Below are positions 49,101 through 57,946 of a stretch of 64,000 nt of DNA, one piece after another. Both the position numbers and the translations under genes were made by a program. Origin of the DNA: Asterochloris sp. CNOR1 (taxonomy: Eukaryota; Chlorophyta; Trebouxiophyceae; Trebouxiales; Trebouxiaceae); contig OZ017758.1 in NCBI GenBank assembly GCA_963969365.1, positions 1,674,001 through 1,738,000 on the forward strand, in the 5' to 3' direction. The notes below the pieces were generated by a model that ran no database searches, was not told the DNA's origin, and was given only the letters and a program-made list of their open reading frames with translations. How positions within the stretch are numbered: position 1 is the stretch's first letter; every line of letters begins with the position of its first letter.

Positions 49101-50980
49101 TGCTAGGTTGTCTGTTGGGGGTGCTGTCTGCAATGTGCAGGCCATAACCCAAGCCACTCCCACGGTCCTCTGTTGCAGCACAAGCTCCAGCACATGCACG
49201 ACTGGCTCTGCTCTCCGCAACATGGCAGCACCAGCAGTAACCTTATGGACATGGTGGACCCAAGGGCTGGCTCTGCTGTCCACGCCCTCCGTGCTGGGCG
49301 CACACGCAACAGCTGATGGCCTGGTGTCCACGCCTTTCCAGTATTTGGTGCCCCATTGCCTGCAGGACATACAATGCATCCATTGTCTTGGACAAGCTGC
49401 TGTACGTCCCCAGCGAGAGTGATGTTCTGGATGCCAAGAAGGCAGACTACGACCGGGCCAACAAGGAGGTGGGGGCAGCCACACCAGGGTTTCAGCGGTG
49501 CATGGCCCCCTCATGGGGCTGCACTGAGCACGAAGCCGTCTGCACCAGTCTGTGGCATCGACACTATGTGGGCCAGTACGCAGTCAGCCAGAGCTGTTCA
49601 TTTCAGTCACCTCCTGTATTGTAAGACGCAAATGGTTGGCACCCCTGCTGCGTCCAGCAAGCAGGCGGTAGACAGCAGCAGCACAGCCAACAGCAACGCA
49701 TACAGCTGCCACGTGGCGAACGCCTTGCTTGCCTTGTTGAGGTGGCCATCCACCAGCACAGCTTGCGTGCACCAGGAGCTCCTGCTGAGGCTTCTCACCC
49801 CTGTGTGCAGGTGGCCATCTTGTGCACTCCCCAAGGCAGCGTGCCCATAACCACGCAGTCCAGCTGATCCTGCTGAGCTGGGCTCCCAGTGTGTGCAGGG
49901 GGGCATGCCGTGCCATCAGCATTGGCTCAGGTGGGAGCAAACCCCTGCCTCTCTGCAGGTGGCCATCCTGTGTAATCACCAGCGCAGCGTGCCAAAGGGT
50001 CACGCCAACCAGATGGTCAAGCTGACTGAGAAGATGGAAAAGATGACAGGTGAACTGGAGGACCTGGAGAGGGAACTGGAGGCAGCCAAGAAGGGGAAGA
50101 CGCACACGGCCAGCAAAGTGCAGAATCCTGACAGGTGCGGGGGTATCATCAATCGGTCAGAAAAGGGGAAGTTTCTGGCTGCATGTCCAGCAAGATGGGC
50201 CAAAGTGCCTGCTGTGCAGGCCGACAGTGAGTCTGGCATGGCCTGCATGGCGGCGATAGGGGGCAAGACACCCATGGCCAGCAAGGTGGCCATTGGAGTG
50301 TGCCATCGTTGCTGCCAGCAGCTGCACACCTGGCAGCTTTGTGATGGGGGCCGTGTTGTGCTGCCAGCAACAGTTGGCAGCCTGTGTTGCGTGGCATATC
50401 TTCAGCTGTTGCTGCTGCTCTCTGTATGAACTACCTCCAGGCGTACTGCGCGGACCTGCCAAGCACAGCGTTGCACAGCAGGCTGGCTGCTGGTCCCTGT
50501 CTCCAATCCTGTGCATTTGTGCAGCTTGCATCCACAGAAGGCACCTGCTGACCCCTGTGCCTGCAGCCTCTGCAACAACAGGCACCCTGCCCTGTGCCAA
50601 AGATGCTGGCTGTGCTACAGTCTGCAAATTATGCAATCGGCTGATGTCTAGCATGTCTGCTGTAGCCTTGTGTTTTGCTGCCCTAATCACATCCCCACAC
50701 GGCACTGCTCAAAGCTCACCCCTTTCTGCCTCTTTGCTGCAGCCTGCGCAACAAAATCAGCAGGAAGAAGGAGCAGATATCCAAGGCGGAGATCAATGCA
50801 CAGGTGAAGGACGACCTGAAGACCGTCGCCTTGGGAACGAGTAAGATTAACTATCTGGACCCCCGCATCACAGTGGCCTGGTGCAAGCGCCACGAGGTGC
50901 CCATTGAAAAGGTGTTCAACAAGAGCCTGCTGTCCAAGTTCTTCTGGGCCATGGACTGCGATCCTGAGTTCAAATTCTGA
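43138..50980 (+). CDS. TOP1: DNA topoisomerase I (type IB)
   Basis: Relaxes supercoils in the nucleus by transient single-strand cleavage through a 3'-phosphotyrosine. The start at 43138 gives [20 protein letters not shown]. The N-terminal region is disordered and highly charged, with histone H1-like Lys/Pro/Ala runs ([19 protein letters not shown], 44040-44095) that serve nuclear and DNA localisation. The core starts at 44981 with [20 protein letters not shown] and includes [20 protein letters not shown] (46660-46720). All catalytic residues are present: Arg in [13 protein letters not shown] (codon 47690-47692), Lys in [10 protein letters not shown] (48185-48187), Arg before TYNAS (codon split by the intron 48696-49365), His in [14 protein letters not shown] (49977-49979) and the nucleophile Tyr in [14 protein letters not shown] (50852-50854). 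The linker coiled coil is at 50020-50130. The stop is at 50978-50980. A GC donor at 44159 is required by frame. Introns carry several partial exon copies. Confidence 0.95.
43766..43895 (+). repeat. Imperfect tandem duplication in TOP1 intron 1
   Basis: CCTTGCTGCCTGCACA occurs at 43766 and 43861, 95 bases apart, followed in both by a GCAC and by CTG/GCATGCTG-like sequence. Both copies are intronic, between the exon ending at 43708 and the Lys-rich exon beginning near 44009. Confidence 0.6.
45554..45588 (+). repeat. Degenerate copy of a TOP1 exon start, 55 bases upstream of the real one
   Basis: The acceptor and first codons of the exon at 45609-45643 (GCAG then [10 protein letters not shown]) are mirrored here as GCAG then [10 protein letters not shown]. 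About 80 percent of bases agree by eye. The 55-base offset would shift the frame, so use of this acceptor would not give a normal protein. Confidence 0.68.
45799..45928 (+). repeat. Two degenerate copies of the end of the same TOP1 exon
   Basis: The exon end at 45694-45723 (EAKKSLSKE plus donor) is repeated at 45799-45828 with 25 of 30 bases identical, reading [10 protein letters not shown] second partial copy at 45903-45928 keeps an exact 14-base match across the splice junction (CCAAGGAGGTGGGC). Spacing is about 105 bases each time, as expected from successive tandem duplication. Confidence 0.7.
49740..49855 (+). repeat. Two degenerate copies of the catalytic-His exon of TOP1
   Basis: The exon beginning at 49955 (GCAG then [14 protein letters not shown]) is echoed at 49807-49855 (GCAG then [12 protein letters not shown]), about 80 percent identical over roughly 48 bases including the acceptor. 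A more damaged copy at 49740-49772 keeps GGTGGCCATC and CACCAGCACAGC, with an internal gap of about nine bases. The His codon is lost from the 49807 copy, so it could not encode an active enzyme. Confidence 0.68.
50259..50292 (+). repeat. Degenerate copy of the TOP1 linker exon end
   Basis: The stretch resembles 50093-50125 ([10 protein letters not shown]). Shared landmarks are GGGG, AAGAC, GGCCAGCAA and GTG. It lies in the intron downstream of that exon, about 167 bases away. Confidence 0.55.
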
Positions 50981-51448
50981 ACACTTACACTTGTAGTGGA
51001 ACGTGCCCATCCCTGTGTGCATTGCGATGCACGGCAGGGATTGAAAATGCAATTGTATGTCGTGTTGACACTAATCAAATTGAATGATCTGGCAGGAAGG
51101 TGGCACTGCAGCCATGCCAGGCCAAATGCTGGGACTGACATGGAAGCATGCAGGTCCTCTGCTGCTCAAGGAGGCTTTCGACCGATCCGTGTATTTGTCT
51201 CATAGATGTTCCAGGGGGCAGCCTGACTTCAGATTTGACATCTTCAACACAAGTACAATTTATTTAAGCAACATATTTACTGTCAATCGGGCATCTCAGA
51301 ATCTGATGCGTGGTTCAGCTCTTTGCTAGAGGGCGGCATGGCCACACCATACAGGTGCTGCCCCCTCTTCGATCTTCAGACGATCAGCAAGGAAGTTGGG
51401 TCTCGAGGTCCCTCTCCCCTGGCTGACCTCACTGGGTGCTAGTCCCAC
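50981..51448. other. Intergenic region after topoisomerase I
   Basis: About 470 bases, less GC-rich than the exons, with AT-rich stretches around 51050-51080 and 51240-51300. No gene-like frame is seen. It should hold the TOP1 3' untranslated region and the promoter of the next gene. Confidence 0.4.
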
Positions 51449-54400
51449 ATGGCAGGACCCAGACTGCAGAAGACTGACAGTTTCAAGAGGGGGTTTGCTC
51501 ACAGCCCAAGCTTCAGTAATCATTTTGCCAGCAACCTGCAGAGCTCAGCATCAGCAGACAGCCTTGGCGACGACAGGTGGGTCTCCTGCTGGCATGCTAG
51601 CATTGGTCAGCATTCTCAGAGCGCTGAATGGCCATTTCAACACACTTTGTTGAGGGCTCCAGTCACACGTGCTGCAGCAAGGAGACCAGGGAAAGCAGAC
51701 CCAGCATCTACAGGCGACTATGTCAGATGCTATGGTGAACCAGCCTTGGTGCTTATGCCAATAGTTGCTGTGACAATGCCTGCCTGTCGTTCCAGTTGCT
51801 TGAGGGGCCCCAGCAGCACCACTTACAGGAGCTGCTCATCACAGCCTGCCTTGCGTGAACCCTGCCTGGTCATGCATGCTGGTGCGGCTTGCCTGTCTCC
51901 CTGGATGCCTGTGTGCGTCCTACTTCTCTCTGCAGGTCAAGCGCCTGTGTCACCATCTGCCTAGGCTGCCCCACAGAAGCGACTTGGCTGCGTCATGTTC
52001 CTCAGCATGCTGCTGCACTGGCTCAACATGCCCTCCAGCAGGCTTTGGACCCCGAACAAGGACAGACCACAACTGCCCACGCCCTGCAGGTGGATGTTCC
52101 TGGGCCTGGCCGTGGTCTGCCCAGCCACGCTGGCTCTGGCTGCCGGCCTCCCTGGGGAGCTGCGTGGCATGAGCAGCAACATCGTAAAGCTGCTTGACTT
52201 TGGCAGCCAGCATCCGATCTATGTCCCTTCAAAGGCAAGCGTTTCATGGCATTGGGCGCTTTGTGCAGTTTGCTACTTCACATTTGGAGAGCTACAGGGT
52301 ATGGATAGTGTTCTGGTGAAGCTGCTGGACAGATGGGGTGGCAAGCACCCCTTTTGTGTCCCTAGCCAACAGCCAACACCTTTGTTGCCTGTCTGCATTT
52401 CATTAAGCACTTCGCCAAATTTCCGACACGCGGGGCAGGCAGCATCCCTCCTGAGTCTGCTGGCATCTATCTCTGCTGTCAGTGTCTCGCTGCATGCCTA
52501 TCACAGACAGCACCCTTGTGTGGTCCTCCCTAAGCACGCGCTCCGCTGCATACATCCAGTGCACGCCAGCCATCCGTTGACTGGTGCCGGCGGCAGATCC
52601 GGACCAGGCCAGCAAAAATCTAAAGTTGGATGCATGCTCCGGGTCAACTTGCTTTTCGGTAGCTGGTCTTGAGAATGAGTCAATTGGTGCAGGAGCCTCC
52701 CCCCTGATATAAAAAAGCTGACACTTGAGATGCAAGGGAAGCAGCAATATTCTGCCAGCCATGCTGACAGCCTCAGTGCTGCTTGCCTGCAGGTTGAGAC
52801 CCACCGCAATTACACCCGCTCAGACTACAGCTTGATAAGCTGGCAGCAGGTGCGGTTCAGGTCGTGCCACTGGTCTTGGCAATGCTCCCTATAGTGCGTC
52901 GCAGCTTCTGCCTGCAACCTGCATTTGCAGGCATGCTGATTACACATCTTGTGTGCCCACCCGCAACCCTGGCGTGCGGGGAGCCAGCTCTTAATGGTGC
53001 GCAGCACCCCTCTTGCAGCAGATGACAGCCTCCCACACCTGAGAACCCCTCTTTGGGGAGGCAGCTGGCAGTCTGGCAGCCACCTGCACCCCTGGTGATG
53101 GGTGGCAGTCAACACCTTGTGACAACCACCATGTTGCTGCAGGGCATGCAGAGCCTGTACGAGCACATCATCCGCACCAGCCCGGTTGGCGACATGAGCG
53201 ACCAGACCCTGCAGGTGAGGCTCCCTGAGGGCCCTGTGAGCTGTTGCAAAGGCCCTGTGAGGTTCTCAGAAGAGAGCCCTGTGAGGCACAGCGTCAGCAC
53301 GCTGTCCACTATTGGCCAGTGAAGGCGGGCGGCTGCCCATCATGAGGTGCCTGCATTCCCAGGCGCACACCAGGCTGGCAGGTCATGAAAAAGTGACAGG
53401 TGTGAGGTTGGCGGATACCACAGGGCCAGTGCTTTGCCGCCCCTTCACAAATCTCTGGTGCGGGCTAAGCAGGAGGTGCTCACCCTACAGCTCCCTATGC
53501 CTCCCTGCAGTCCTGACACCTGTTGCTCTGCCCGCAGTTCCATTTTGACGCCGATGTGCGCCGGCGAATGAAGCGTGAGCCATTGCTGCATGAGCAACAT
53601 CAATGCAGCCTGCGTCCCCTCCCAGCTGCGGTTCTGTTGAGTAGGCACAGCATGCCATCATTTGACCCAGTGTCTTGTCCGGTGTTGCAGCTGCTTCCAC
53701 GACAGGTCCTGGCCTGCCTGCCTCCAGGCAGCAGAGCCCCTGACCCCTGCCTGCAGGTTCGCTGGCCAAGAAATTTCGCGCCTGGGCAGTGACCTTCTAC
53801 TTTGCGCTGGCAGGCACACTTTACTTCTTTGACAGCGTGCCGCTGGCACTGGCCATGCTGCAGCTGAACTTGCTCGAATTCTTCATTGCGCTCAGAATAA
53901 AGGCGACGCGGGACGCCCTGGCCCGGACGGTGCAAGCTCTGTCTGCCGCCCAACTGGAGCTGGCTCTTCTGGTGAGCACGACACAGACATGCTTCCAGAC
54001 TCGTGCAGCTGCAGTGGTGCTCTGGGCGTCCTCAGGGTGCTGCTGTCTGCTGTTCGACAGGAGGTGGGTCTCCTGTTGGAGGTCCTTGGGTGTGCCAACC
54101 TCACATGCAGGGCTGCAATGCCCCCGCCAGGGCGCTCTCATCTTTGAGCCACCTGCATCACTGCATCACTGGGATGCAGTGCAGAGCCATGAGCTGGTGC
54201 TGCCCTGTCACATAACAGGCTGCTGCACAGCCAAGACTGTGCTGTGCATGCCTTGGCAGACATCCAACTCCTGGTGAGCCTGGGCTGTGAAGCTGCAGCG
54301 CAGTCCCTCACATCGACACCAGCAAAGTGTCTGCAAACCAGTGTTGTTCTCATTTGATGCTGAGATGCAGCCAAAGGAGCTTCCCTGCCTGGCATGCCAT

Positions 54401-56141
54401 GCAGCACTCACCGCCCAGGGAGCTGTCCTGAGCTCACCAGGAGTTGGGTATCTGCCAAGGCAGGACTGAGGGGTTGCAGGCTCATGGCATGCCCTTTCAC
54501 CACGGGGTGACATCTACTGCTGGCTGCCTGCAGCCTGTCTCCCCATCCCCAAATGATGCCGTCCAGCACCAGCTGTGCCTCCTGAAGATGGACTTCCTCC
54601 GCGAGAGCTGGTGGGTCTGCCTCTTCACATGGTGTGCCATCAAATCAAACTGCAATGCAGGGCTGTGCCCCTGATATGCCATCAGGGATGCACCCCATCC
54701 TACAGTGGCCTCTGCCCTGAGCTCTCAGGGGGCAGCGCTGCTTGGTGTGATAGTATAGGGTGCCCAGAGTTGCCACTCAACTTCTGCTGTGCTAAGGCTT
54801 TACGCTATAGGTCATGATTGCAAGTATTGGCCTGCAGGGAGGATACTCATCTGGGCCAGTCACTGCAGGTGAGCTGCTGAGAGACTTGCTGCCACCGAGT
54901 GGCTTGCAGCACTACACATCCAATCTGACGGATAAGTGCTGTGGCTGCCAGGTTCCTTTCCGTGATGATTTTGCAACCTTGAATCTAAGTGAGGCGCACT
55001 CGTTCTTTTGCTTGAGCTACAGCAGGGCACCTCATTGCTTGCCGCAGTTCCTCAGAGACACGCACAGCTGGAAATTCCCACCTCTTGGCTCTTGGTGCAG
55101 GTCTAGTCCTCAGTCTTGTTGGAGCTGTCTTCTTGAGATCAGTCGAGGTGTTGATGATTGGCGTCTGGCCTGAGCTGCCCAGATTCTGGGTGAGCTGAGC
55201 AGGGGAAGGTCCAAGCTGGCCCCTCCAGCCACACAGTCTAGGGCTTTCAACAGCATGTCTTGTGTGCAGGGGCCTAGGTGCCTGGCACATACTGTCACAC
55301 AGCAAGCCCCGCCGGGTGCTAATCCAGCCAAAAACTTGTGCATCAAAGCACCACCAGCCTGCAGACACCACGTCCCTCTCAGAGCTGCCTGCAATGCTGT
55401 GCTGGGTGCACCCTCAGTCAAAGGATTTTCCTATCCTGTATATAGGTCCCCTGTCTCTGGCGGAGGCACTCCCACCATTGAGCACTCACTCTGCCATGCT
55501 CTGGTGGTTGCCAGGTGGCGCGGTCCTTGGCGGGCAAGGTCAAGCTGCCCAGCTTCAGCAAGCTGTCCATAGCTCGGCGGTGGAGGCGCAGCCCTGCCGA
55601 CGGTGAGGGGCCGCCACCTCCCAGCACAGGGCAGAGTGGCAGTCGGGGCCTCATAACTCAGCGCCTGAGGGAGCACGCAGCTGCAGCAGCAGTGGCTGCA
55701 GTGGCAGCCGCCAATGAGGTCAGGCAGGCTCCCTCCTCCACACCCCCCGACCAGCCCACTGTGCCGGAGCACGAGCCCTTGCTGCCTGACAAGGTGTGGC
55801 CCTGACTTGCCAGGCTGACGCTGCAGGCCGCTCTGAAAGTGGGCAGCTCGGCTGGAGTGCCAGTTGTGGGAGCTGCAGTGCTGTGCTGGGTGCCTGAAGG
55901 AGTGAGTCTCTGCTGGTAGTAGGCATGAGCCCGTGCTGACTGACAAGACCAGGCTGGACAAAGGTCAGCTGTGAAAGCTGCTGGCAGCATCATGTCTGTG
56001 CTGCAGCATCACTTCCCACGCCAAAACAACATTTTATGATTGCAGGACGACTTGGCTGGATCAACACTGAGCAGGAGAAAACCTTACAGCACCGACGCGT
56101 CCATCACCACAGATGACGCCCATTTCGGTCTTGAGCTTTGA
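51449..56141 (+). CDS. Unrecognised membrane protein with a C-terminal dileucine signal
   Basis: Function not recognised. The start at 51449 gives MAGPRLQKTDSFKRGFAHSP, a Ser-rich, probably phosphorylated N-terminus ending at a phase-2 donor near 51577. Further exons I can support are AQHALQQALDPEQGQTTTAH (about 52010-52090), VKLLDFGSQHPIYVPSK (to 52234), THRNYTRSDYSLISWQQ (52795-52850), GMQSLYEHIIRTSPVGDMSD (53143-53215), FHFDADVRRRMK (53538-53574), and AKKFRAWAVTFYFALAGTLY joined to a hydrophobic stretch then EFFIALRIKATRDALARTVQ (53758-53970). A basic exon (AGKVKLPSFSKLSIARRWRR, about 55516-55790) ends in EHEPLLPDK, an acidic dileucine sorting motif. The final exon 56047-56141 ends in DDAHFGLEL. 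The hydrophobic stretch suggests one or two membrane passes and the dileucine suggests vacuolar or endosomal sorting. Exons between 54100 and 55500 are uncertain. Confidence 0.55.
52154..52369 (+). repeat. Tandem duplication of a coding segment, spacing 132 bases, same frame
   Basis: Copy 1 (52154-52234) reads GELRGMSSNIVKLLDF then HPIYVPSK. Copy 2 (from 52286) reads GELQGMDSVLVKLLDR then HPFCVPSQ. About 17 of 27 residues are identical, and the 132-base spacing is exactly 44 codons with no stop between. Copy 1 is followed by a GC donor (AAAG then GCAAGC at 52235). No good donor is visible after copy 2. Confidence 0.66.
53224..53295 (+). repeat. Three copies of GCCCTGTGAG in an intron
   Basis: GCCCTGTGAG recurs three times shortly after the donor at about 53216, with 10-20 bases between copies. 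The unit resembles the donor region (GTGAGGCTCCCTGAGG), so it may derive from it by slippage. Confidence 0.55.
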
Positions 56142-56617
56142 TGGAGGCATTCAGCAGCCCAAGGACTGGAAGCACTCTGCCTTGTCTCAAACTGATGCAC
56201 TAGCTGCTAACTGAGAAATGTGAGCAACACAACTAATTGGATGAAAAGGATACTGTCAGCATGAATAAAAGTCGTTGAGCATGCATAGCAAGAGAAGGCA
56301 GGTGAGACCAAGGGGAGCTCAGACTGACTGGTACACAGGCTGGGCCACAGGGAAGCCGGCATGCTGTGCTGTGGCGCCTGGGCTTCCAAAGACTGGCCGC
56401 TGGCAGGAAGCCCGGCACTCTGGCATGCAGCACGGTATGCAAGCACAAGGCCAAAACCCGAAAATGAACAGGATGATCACAAAGAGCCACCTGCAGGCAG
56501 CATGTAGCATGTGTCAGGACTTTGTGAAGTAAGTAACAATGGTGATCAGTGGGGCTGAATGTTACTCATTGAGGCATGAGCAGCACTGCAGTACTGAGAT
56601 GCCTTGCAGCGACCATC
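56142..56617. other. Convergent intergenic region
   Basis: Lies between the stop of the unrecognised membrane protein (plus) and the stop of the small Pro-rich gene (minus). Short frames on both strands have no protein-like features. I see nothing else in it. Confidence 0.45.
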
Positions 56618-57715
56618 TCATGCAGTGAGGCAGCTTGAGCGTGAGAGCACATTGAGATGTTGCCATTCAGGACAGATGTGTTTGCAGAAGACAGCGCACC
56701 CTTGGACGGACAGGTCACAGGAATTGGGGTTGTTTTCTGGGGTTATGTACTCGTAGCCCACAACCACTTGGCCTGGCTTGGGCGGGTAGAAGGGAGGCCT
56801 CATGGGCACGCCCGGCAGAGGCTGAGCATACAGGCCAGCAGGAGCTGCAGGCAAGAGTATATGTGAGGATGTGTTGCTGCTGGAAGAGGGGCCTTGCCTG
56901 CTGTGTGAGCTGCAGTCGTCCAGCACTGCCAAGCAACAGCAACACATGCAGGCCGACAGGGGCAGGAGGATGTCCCATGCAAGACTGCAGGGTGGGCACC
57001 AGCAAGCTGCCCATGTTGGTGAATTCCCAAGCGACATTTATATGTGCAGGGCTGCAAGGCAATGGGAGTCACCCTGTGTCCCTGCTCTGCGGCGGATTAG
57101 GGGAAAGATGACAATGTGCAGAGACAAGAGGAGGCACTAAGGCACCGTTGGTGCTCAGCCGCTAAGCCCCTGCTTGAGATGGAGCTGCATTGACAGGCAG
57201 AGCAATCCATTGCCCCAAACCCACCTTGCTGCGCATACTGGGGCTGCGGCTGCTGCCGCTCCATGGTTGTGGCCTGCGGGGGGGCCTCAGCGTAGCGATG
57301 CTGCTGAGCCTGCAGTGCATGGCACTTTGAAAAATGTGTGAGTCAAGCCACAATGTCGTGCAAGCAAAGCCCAGACGCAGCTGTCGCTGTGTTAAGTGTG
57401 GCCTGTGCGATGTCAGCAGGTGATACTTGAAGCCAACAGTAATACATGAGGACATGTGAACAACTTCACGCAGGCCTCCTCATGGCTTCATGTGGCTGCA
57501 TCTCATCTTTTGCAGTCTCAGCAGCTCCTCCACCTGGCTGCCTTTACCTGTCCATCAAAGCTAGGTGCAACATTGCTGTTTGGGGGGTAGCCAGTCTGCT
57601 GAAATGTCATGCCAACAGGCTGTCCAGATGAAGTCTGCCCTTGGCCCGTATACTTCTCCTCTGCCCCTCGCTGCGAATTGAGGTCAGACCCCTCAGGCCC
57701 ACTTGCAGCACCCAT
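56618..57715 (-). CDS. Small proline/glutamine-rich protein of unknown function
   Basis: Three exons, 57548-57715, 57225-57309 and 56618-56844, join in phase (168, 85 and 227 bases) to give 159 residues and a stop. The N-terminal half is Gly/Ser/Gln-rich (SDLNSQRGAEEKYTGQGQ, TFQQTGYPPNSNVAPSFDGQ). Exon 2 is Gln/Pro-rich (TTMERQQPQPQYAQQ). Exon 3 has a Pro-rich run ending MRPPFYPPKPGQVVVGYEYI, then a C-terminus with five Cys residues (CDLSVQGCAVFCKHICPEW is the core). There is no signal peptide or transmembrane segment. A disordered Pro/Tyr/Gln front with a Cys-rich end is loosely reminiscent of plant CYSTM-type stress proteins, but the Cys spacing and the lack of a hydrophobic core do not fit, so I leave it unnamed. 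It is divergent from the SDR gene. Confidence 0.66.
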
Positions 57716-57946
57716 GCCGGTAGCCTCGTCAATATCAAAATGTACAGTGAGCCACTACCAGCCCTCTGATGCAGCTTGTGATTGATCCTTGAGTCCGGAT
57801 GGAATCGGAGAAGGCTCAGCAAGTAAATGTATCATTATAATCATCTGCTTTTGACCTGGTGAGTGCTTGTTCGGATTGGGTCAAACACTGCCTGCGAATC
57901 ACCTTTAGCTACCAGGTGATGATCGTGGTTACCTCGCAGGATCAAC
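57716..57946. promoter_or_regulatory. Probable shared promoter of a divergent gene pair
   Basis: 231 bases separate the start codons of the small Pro-rich gene (57715, minus) and the SDR gene (57947, plus). It contains an AT-rich patch around 57820-57850. No specific element is identified. Confidence 0.4.
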
